Assembly: GCA_944472155.2 (NCBI GenBank)
Contig: OX235271.1
Location: forward strand, 123,571,329-123,635,328
Length of the DNA stretch: 64,000 nucleotides
Source: Trichobilharzia szidati
Lineage: Eukaryota; Platyhelminthes; Trematoda; Strigeidida; Schistosomatidae
Direction: 5' to 3'
The notes under the pieces were generated by a model. The model did not search any database, was not told where the DNA came from, and saw nothing but the letters and a program-made list of their open reading frames with translations. A program made the translations under genes and the position numbers. Positions 52,401-58,400 of this stretch are shown one piece after another (within the stretch, counting starts at the first letter, position 1; each line of letters opens with the position of its first letter).

Positions 52401-55400
52401 GTGGTTCAGGATCAATGGTAGATAATTTCAATTCTTCTGGATTAGTACAGTCTGAGTTTTCTATCGTTTCGATTACATTCCCACTTGAATCATCTAAATA
52501 TTCTTGATGTTGTTGAGGCACTGAACAATTTGATGCTTTGCGACAAACAGAAGGAGAACTACTGCATGTACTCAAGGATAATGCGTCCACTGATGGATTG
52601 AGTTCATTTGTATATTCTATATAATCATACTCATCAGTAGACTTATTATCTACTTGATCGGGGCGATTGATAATAACTCGGCTCATATCGGGTCCTGTGC
52701 CATCTGGGAGTGAAGGTGCTAATATAACCTGTTGAAGTAACGAAATATATTAATATCATGATAAAAAATATAACTAAATTCATCTATTTCCTCTAAAACA
52801 GTTATTCCTATTTAGAAAGAACAAAAATACAATCAATGATTTCATTTATGGGCATTAAAGTAGACTAAGAATATTCTCATAGAGATGGATACTTCATTAA
52901 TATTTAACAATTTTATTTGTTCAAACATACTTTAGGATTCCGTAATACAAAATTTACCAATCACGAACCTGGTAACTAACTTTGCACAAATGTGCAGCAG
53001 TTCGAGTTGCCACACTCCATGTAACACACAAAGCAAGAGAAGAGAGCAAAGAGAAATTCATCAAAAGAGAAATAATAAACAGAAGTGTGTGGCAGAAAGT
53101 TTAGTAATATGGAAGAACAATAGAGTTTTGTTGGATATTATAAATCACAAAGAGTGAATGCATCTGCGCCATTGACCACGATTTTGAGCCATATCACCGG
53201 TTGTCTCCAGCCGTCATTGGTTCATACTAGCCCGAGGACCCTAACCAGGAAGCTAATCTACACCTCCCAACGTGCCTTAAACTAACTGTCATGGATTTCA
53301 TTGACTGATGAAGCCATGTTTTGGTTTGACCACCACTAGCCAACTCTTTTCCCACCTGGTCCTATGTCAGCTAATAAGGAACATGGTAAACATTTTACTG
53401 GGAAAAGGAAGATATATAATGTTGAAAGCAAATCAACTGGTTAAAGTTCCACTTCGTTGTTTTCATACTAATCATCGTTCACTCATATCAATATAGTCTT
53501 ATAAGCCTCACTAGTAATTAATCCATTGCAAATGAAATCATAGTGAATAGAGGAATACTAATACGATTGCGCACTAAAAACTTATATACTGTAACCTCAG
53601 TCTAACTTCACTATAGTGGAAGTAAAATCTTCATAAAATAAACTTCACACATTTTTAAGCGACACATGCACTTAGACTTCTAAAATGTGTCTTAGACCGG
53701 TATAGTAATTGTTTAGTTTACGGGCCAGATTTGATCAGCTAAACAAACGGTTATTGTTATAATTTTAGTGAAAAAATAGTGCGACATGAGTGTTTGAAAT
53801 TTTACTCAGGTTGAGAAAAATCCCTGAAAAACTACCTTTTTTGTAGATATATATAATGACCGTGATTATACTGTTCGGTTTCTAGGACATAAGTTAAAGA
53901 TCTCGGTAAGATTCATTTCTCTTATAGTTCAGACAATGAATAAACTATTTTCGATCTGTAACGGTAGAAGACCAAGGACTTGGTAAAGGAATGTTTATAT
54001 GCAATTTGGTATCTATATATAGCCAAATTATGTGCACCCTGTCTTCAACGCACTATTCACACAGATCTTCGGTGTTGTGCTATTTCCGGCCTTCATATTG
54101 TGTTTCTTTGTGTTCCTTTCACTTCACCTATGTATCTGCGCAATACTGTATCATTAGCTTTCTCTGACATCAAATCCATCTCCCTGTTATTTGATGTTTT
54201 TATGCCGATAAACATCTCTTTAAATATATACCACTGATAAGTCTTATCAGTAGCACATGCAACAGATCTAACAACAAACAAACTGCGCTTCCACAAGGTG
54301 AGTGAGTGTGCACCGTTGGAAAATTCAAGAATAGATAAAAACAACTGTATAATTTCTGTGGGAAACACTGACTGAGGTCATTATGAATGTGTGGTTTTCA
54401 AAAAGTCAGGAGGAAATTCCACTTCCATAGCGTTTTCTTTACCAACAGCAAATTCAATAAAGGCATAGAAGATAAACTGTCTCTTTGAGACACATGTGTG
54501 TGATTTTGTCTTGTCTTTCACATCCAACCAATAGTTTCATGTGGTTACAATCTCTACTTCGTAAACTTGTGGTGAGAGCTGTCTACTAGCCAACTGATTG
54601 ACAGTAATTGAGGTCAAGGTCAAGATGGACAGACGGATACAGTTAACATATAGATGAACTGACACAGCCACAAGAGATGGAAGGTTAACTTTCTGTGAGA
54701 AACAACCGATCAACAGACTGTATTTTCTACTAACATTAACCTACAATAATGTACATCAAAATCTAAAAATACGTGTTGATTTTCCGTAATAAACGTTCTG
54801 TTGCCTGGCCCTTGTCTTCTGTTGTTACAAACTTAGTACAGTTAAGATCGACAACCTTACAGTTACCGATATTATGAATCGTACTGACATGTGTAGCCAA
54901 TTTTTAAAAGCTACACCACTCCTCTCTCATTTTTATGGATAATTAAATTAAAATTCCACAACCAATTTATTATTAAATACAAGACTTGAATATTTCAGTG
55001 CCCTAACTTTAACTTATAAGTCATTTGTGGGTTGAACTGCTTCTTGCAACTATACAATAAGCATGTATACGTAATGAAAATGATTCACTAACAAAAAAAC
55101 AAACTTTCACCACTTACCAGAATCCCAAGAATGAAGTTCCACAATAAAAAAAATGTTATTTGTAAGTGCATAAAGTTGTCATTAGTAAATATTGCAAGCG
55201 GAAAAACAGTGTCTGAAGTAGTTTTGTCATTTTCAGAAATATTTTATGAATCAGCCGAGAGAGTTAGTTTTAATTTACCTCATTGAAATCGAAATATGTT
55301 GAAGAAAAACGGAGGGTGATTTCGATTGATAGTTAACACTGATCTTTGTGAAAATAAAGCCGAATGAACAGTAAAGAAACTAGTCTCAGAGCTGTTTAGT

Positions 55401-58400
55401 GATTAGACTCATATATATATATATATATACAGTGATGTGTCTAGCTTTCGATCGGAAGCCAGACCTAAAAGACTCAAGTAACCACATGAATAAGAGAGAT
55501 CATTGAGACAGGAAAACACAAGTTTCAGAAACAAACAAGCTTTACTTCACAGTCTACATACTTATAGTTTTTAAATCTATAATGACAATTATCTTTAAGC
55601 TTCAATAGCTTATTAGTAAGTATGAAGAGAGTAAGAATCACCTTGCTATAAAACTAACGAAAACTTTTAAGTGTGATACAATATTCACAACAACAAAAAA
55701 TAATCAATTATAGACTACACTCTGAAATCTCGTCTAGTTTACAAGCCGAGAGTAAATCTAGAAATCAGGTAAGATCAGTTAGGAGGCTAACAACACACAC
55801 TTTCGAGTAGAAAGCCAACTGAAATTTCAAATCTTGAGACCATTATGTACCACGGGAACGCAAAAAAAATTGGAAAGAAGTAGTAGTGTGGTGAGAGCTG
55901 GCTGCTAGCCAAAGTTGGTAGACAGTAATTGACGTCAATGTTTATGTCCCCAATACTGATGGTGAGAAATTGAGAACAAAGGCTTTGCGTAGGTGGATAC
56001 AGTTAGCATTTGGATGATCTGACACAACTACAAAGAGATGCAAGGTTAACTTTCTGTGGGAAACAACCAATCAAAAGACTGTATTTTCTACTAACAATAA
56101 TCTACAATAATGTACATTAAAATCTATAAATATGTGTTGATTTTCCTTAATAAACGATCTGTTGCCTGGCCCTTGTCTTCTGTTGTTACAGTAGTATTTA
56201 ACCAAGAATATGACCATTTTTAAGGAAAAACAAAATAATTCATCTTACTTCTCTAACTTTGTGTCGTTCAATAACAACATGCCGTTTAAAATATCGTCGA
56301 TACTTTTTACCATTCGATTCAATCAATTCATATACATCTTCTGTATCAGATTTCACCTCTGACTGACAAACAGGTAATTGCTCATTATCATTATTATTAT
56401 CATTATTGTCATCATCATTAATTTCATTACAAACAAATCGATTTGTAATTGAATAATTTGTATCAGATGTAGTGGCATCAGCTGTACCAGTTGGTGTTAA
56501 CATTGTCATTACATTACCAGTAGTAGTATTTCCACTTGATCCAGATGCAATGAAACAGTTGCCGAGCTAAAAAATAAGAAAATACAGTTGGAAAAGAAGG
56601 TTTATTCAAAAGCATGTTAAATAAAGAGGAGTGAAATTAATTAATTAATTGGCTGGTTGGTTGGTTTATTCGAATAAGACATGAGGAGATGAACAGCTAA
56701 AGTATAAGTGCATTGTTTTATTTGCCGATACAGCACAGTCTATGATGCAAAAAAGAGTTGTAAACAATTGACCACCACTAAATTTACTAAAACAGTGTAT
56801 CACTACTTAAGTGAATAGTCAACAAAGGTTTTTAAAGCGGTCAAACACAGTCGCTTAACACTTAGTCATCATACGTGGAAATTGTAAAAGTTTGAAACAG
56901 AAGAAAATGTTCTTATGAAATTTCAAAAAAAAGCTGAAAATAGGATGATTGTTAGTATTTTTACAAAGTGAAACGAAAGATAATGAGAGTCACAATCATA
57001 GATAAGATTTTATTTTGTTAAAGTCACACAGTCTTATATAGTAATATTTACTGATGACGATATTTCGAGCACAGATTATTGCCACTCATAATCATATCAA
57101 GTCACCCACACAACTTTTTACTTCATTTAGATACATGAGTGAAATTGATTAGACATATGAATAAAAATCAATATAAGATAATGCACATTCAGAAATAATA
57201 TTAGTGCTATCAATCAAGTACAGTTAGATGGGAAATAAGATATTTCCATAGTCAAAATAAGTAACTTGTTAGAATGTTATAACGTATGTGAATTGAAATG
57301 GAACTTTAAGATTATTTATTGTTCTCCTCTGATTTGACTGGTAGTAATAATATCTCCTACATCTCTGGTATTCGCAATGAGTCATTTCTGTTGCATTTGT
57401 TGGGTGTAGACTCCATGAACCAGGATTCAGTTATCAATCTCTCTCTATCTCCACCTATCTGTATTAGAACTTTGATTCTGTCCCACCCACCCTATTGTGT
57501 TGTTGTGTGTTAATGCATGCAGTGCTGTAGATGAGTTTGTTTTTCTAAAGTACTTATCTTCGCGGGTGGGATCAATCATTCGAACCTTAGCTAAATTCTT
57601 ATGTTCCAACAATCTGAGCTCACAGTCATTGCAAGGTATTTTGTAAATTTTATTATTTTGTTTAATTGGGTTCACCGGGTCTTTTAGCCTACAGACTTTG
57701 TCTCTCAGTGAGTTTGTAGGTTTAAATGACACTCTAATTCCTGCTTTATTCAGAATCCTACGTAGGGCCTCAGATATCTCCGCCTTATATGGTATAACCG
57801 TAGATGTCTTATGTTTTCTCTTATTTATATTATCATTATTAGTTTCACCATTATTTTTATTTTGCTTTTGACCTTTTTTGATATTCCTAATGAATTTTAT
57901 AGGAAACATAGTTATTCAACACCAACGCCCCTTCTATCTGTTTCATTTCATTGTTTAGATCCTTTTTGTGCTCCGTTTGTTAGACACTTAACTGAGCCAG
58001 CCTTTACAGACAACGGATGAGATGAATTAAAGTCTAAATATAACACTGTGTGATTTATCAAAATAAAAGCTTATCTATAATGGAGTTATACTCGACCATA
58101 GTGCCCAAGTTTAATGCTTATATCATAGTCACAATCATACTGTTGCATAATTCACTCTCTAACACAACTCAATTGTTAAATTATCTTCACACTGTAAACC
58201 ACATCAATAGTCAGTAGCTCTCAATATAAATTTTATTTGACCGGTTTAACTGGTTGTTGTTATCTTTGTGTACTTATTTAGCCGGTTTATTCAACTCATT
58301 TCCAGTAGGCGAAAACAAAGTCCGAAAGAGTAAAGCAGAAAGGGGACAGATTCATGTAATGGAGAACAGCCACCACCACTACCACAACAATAACAACAAT

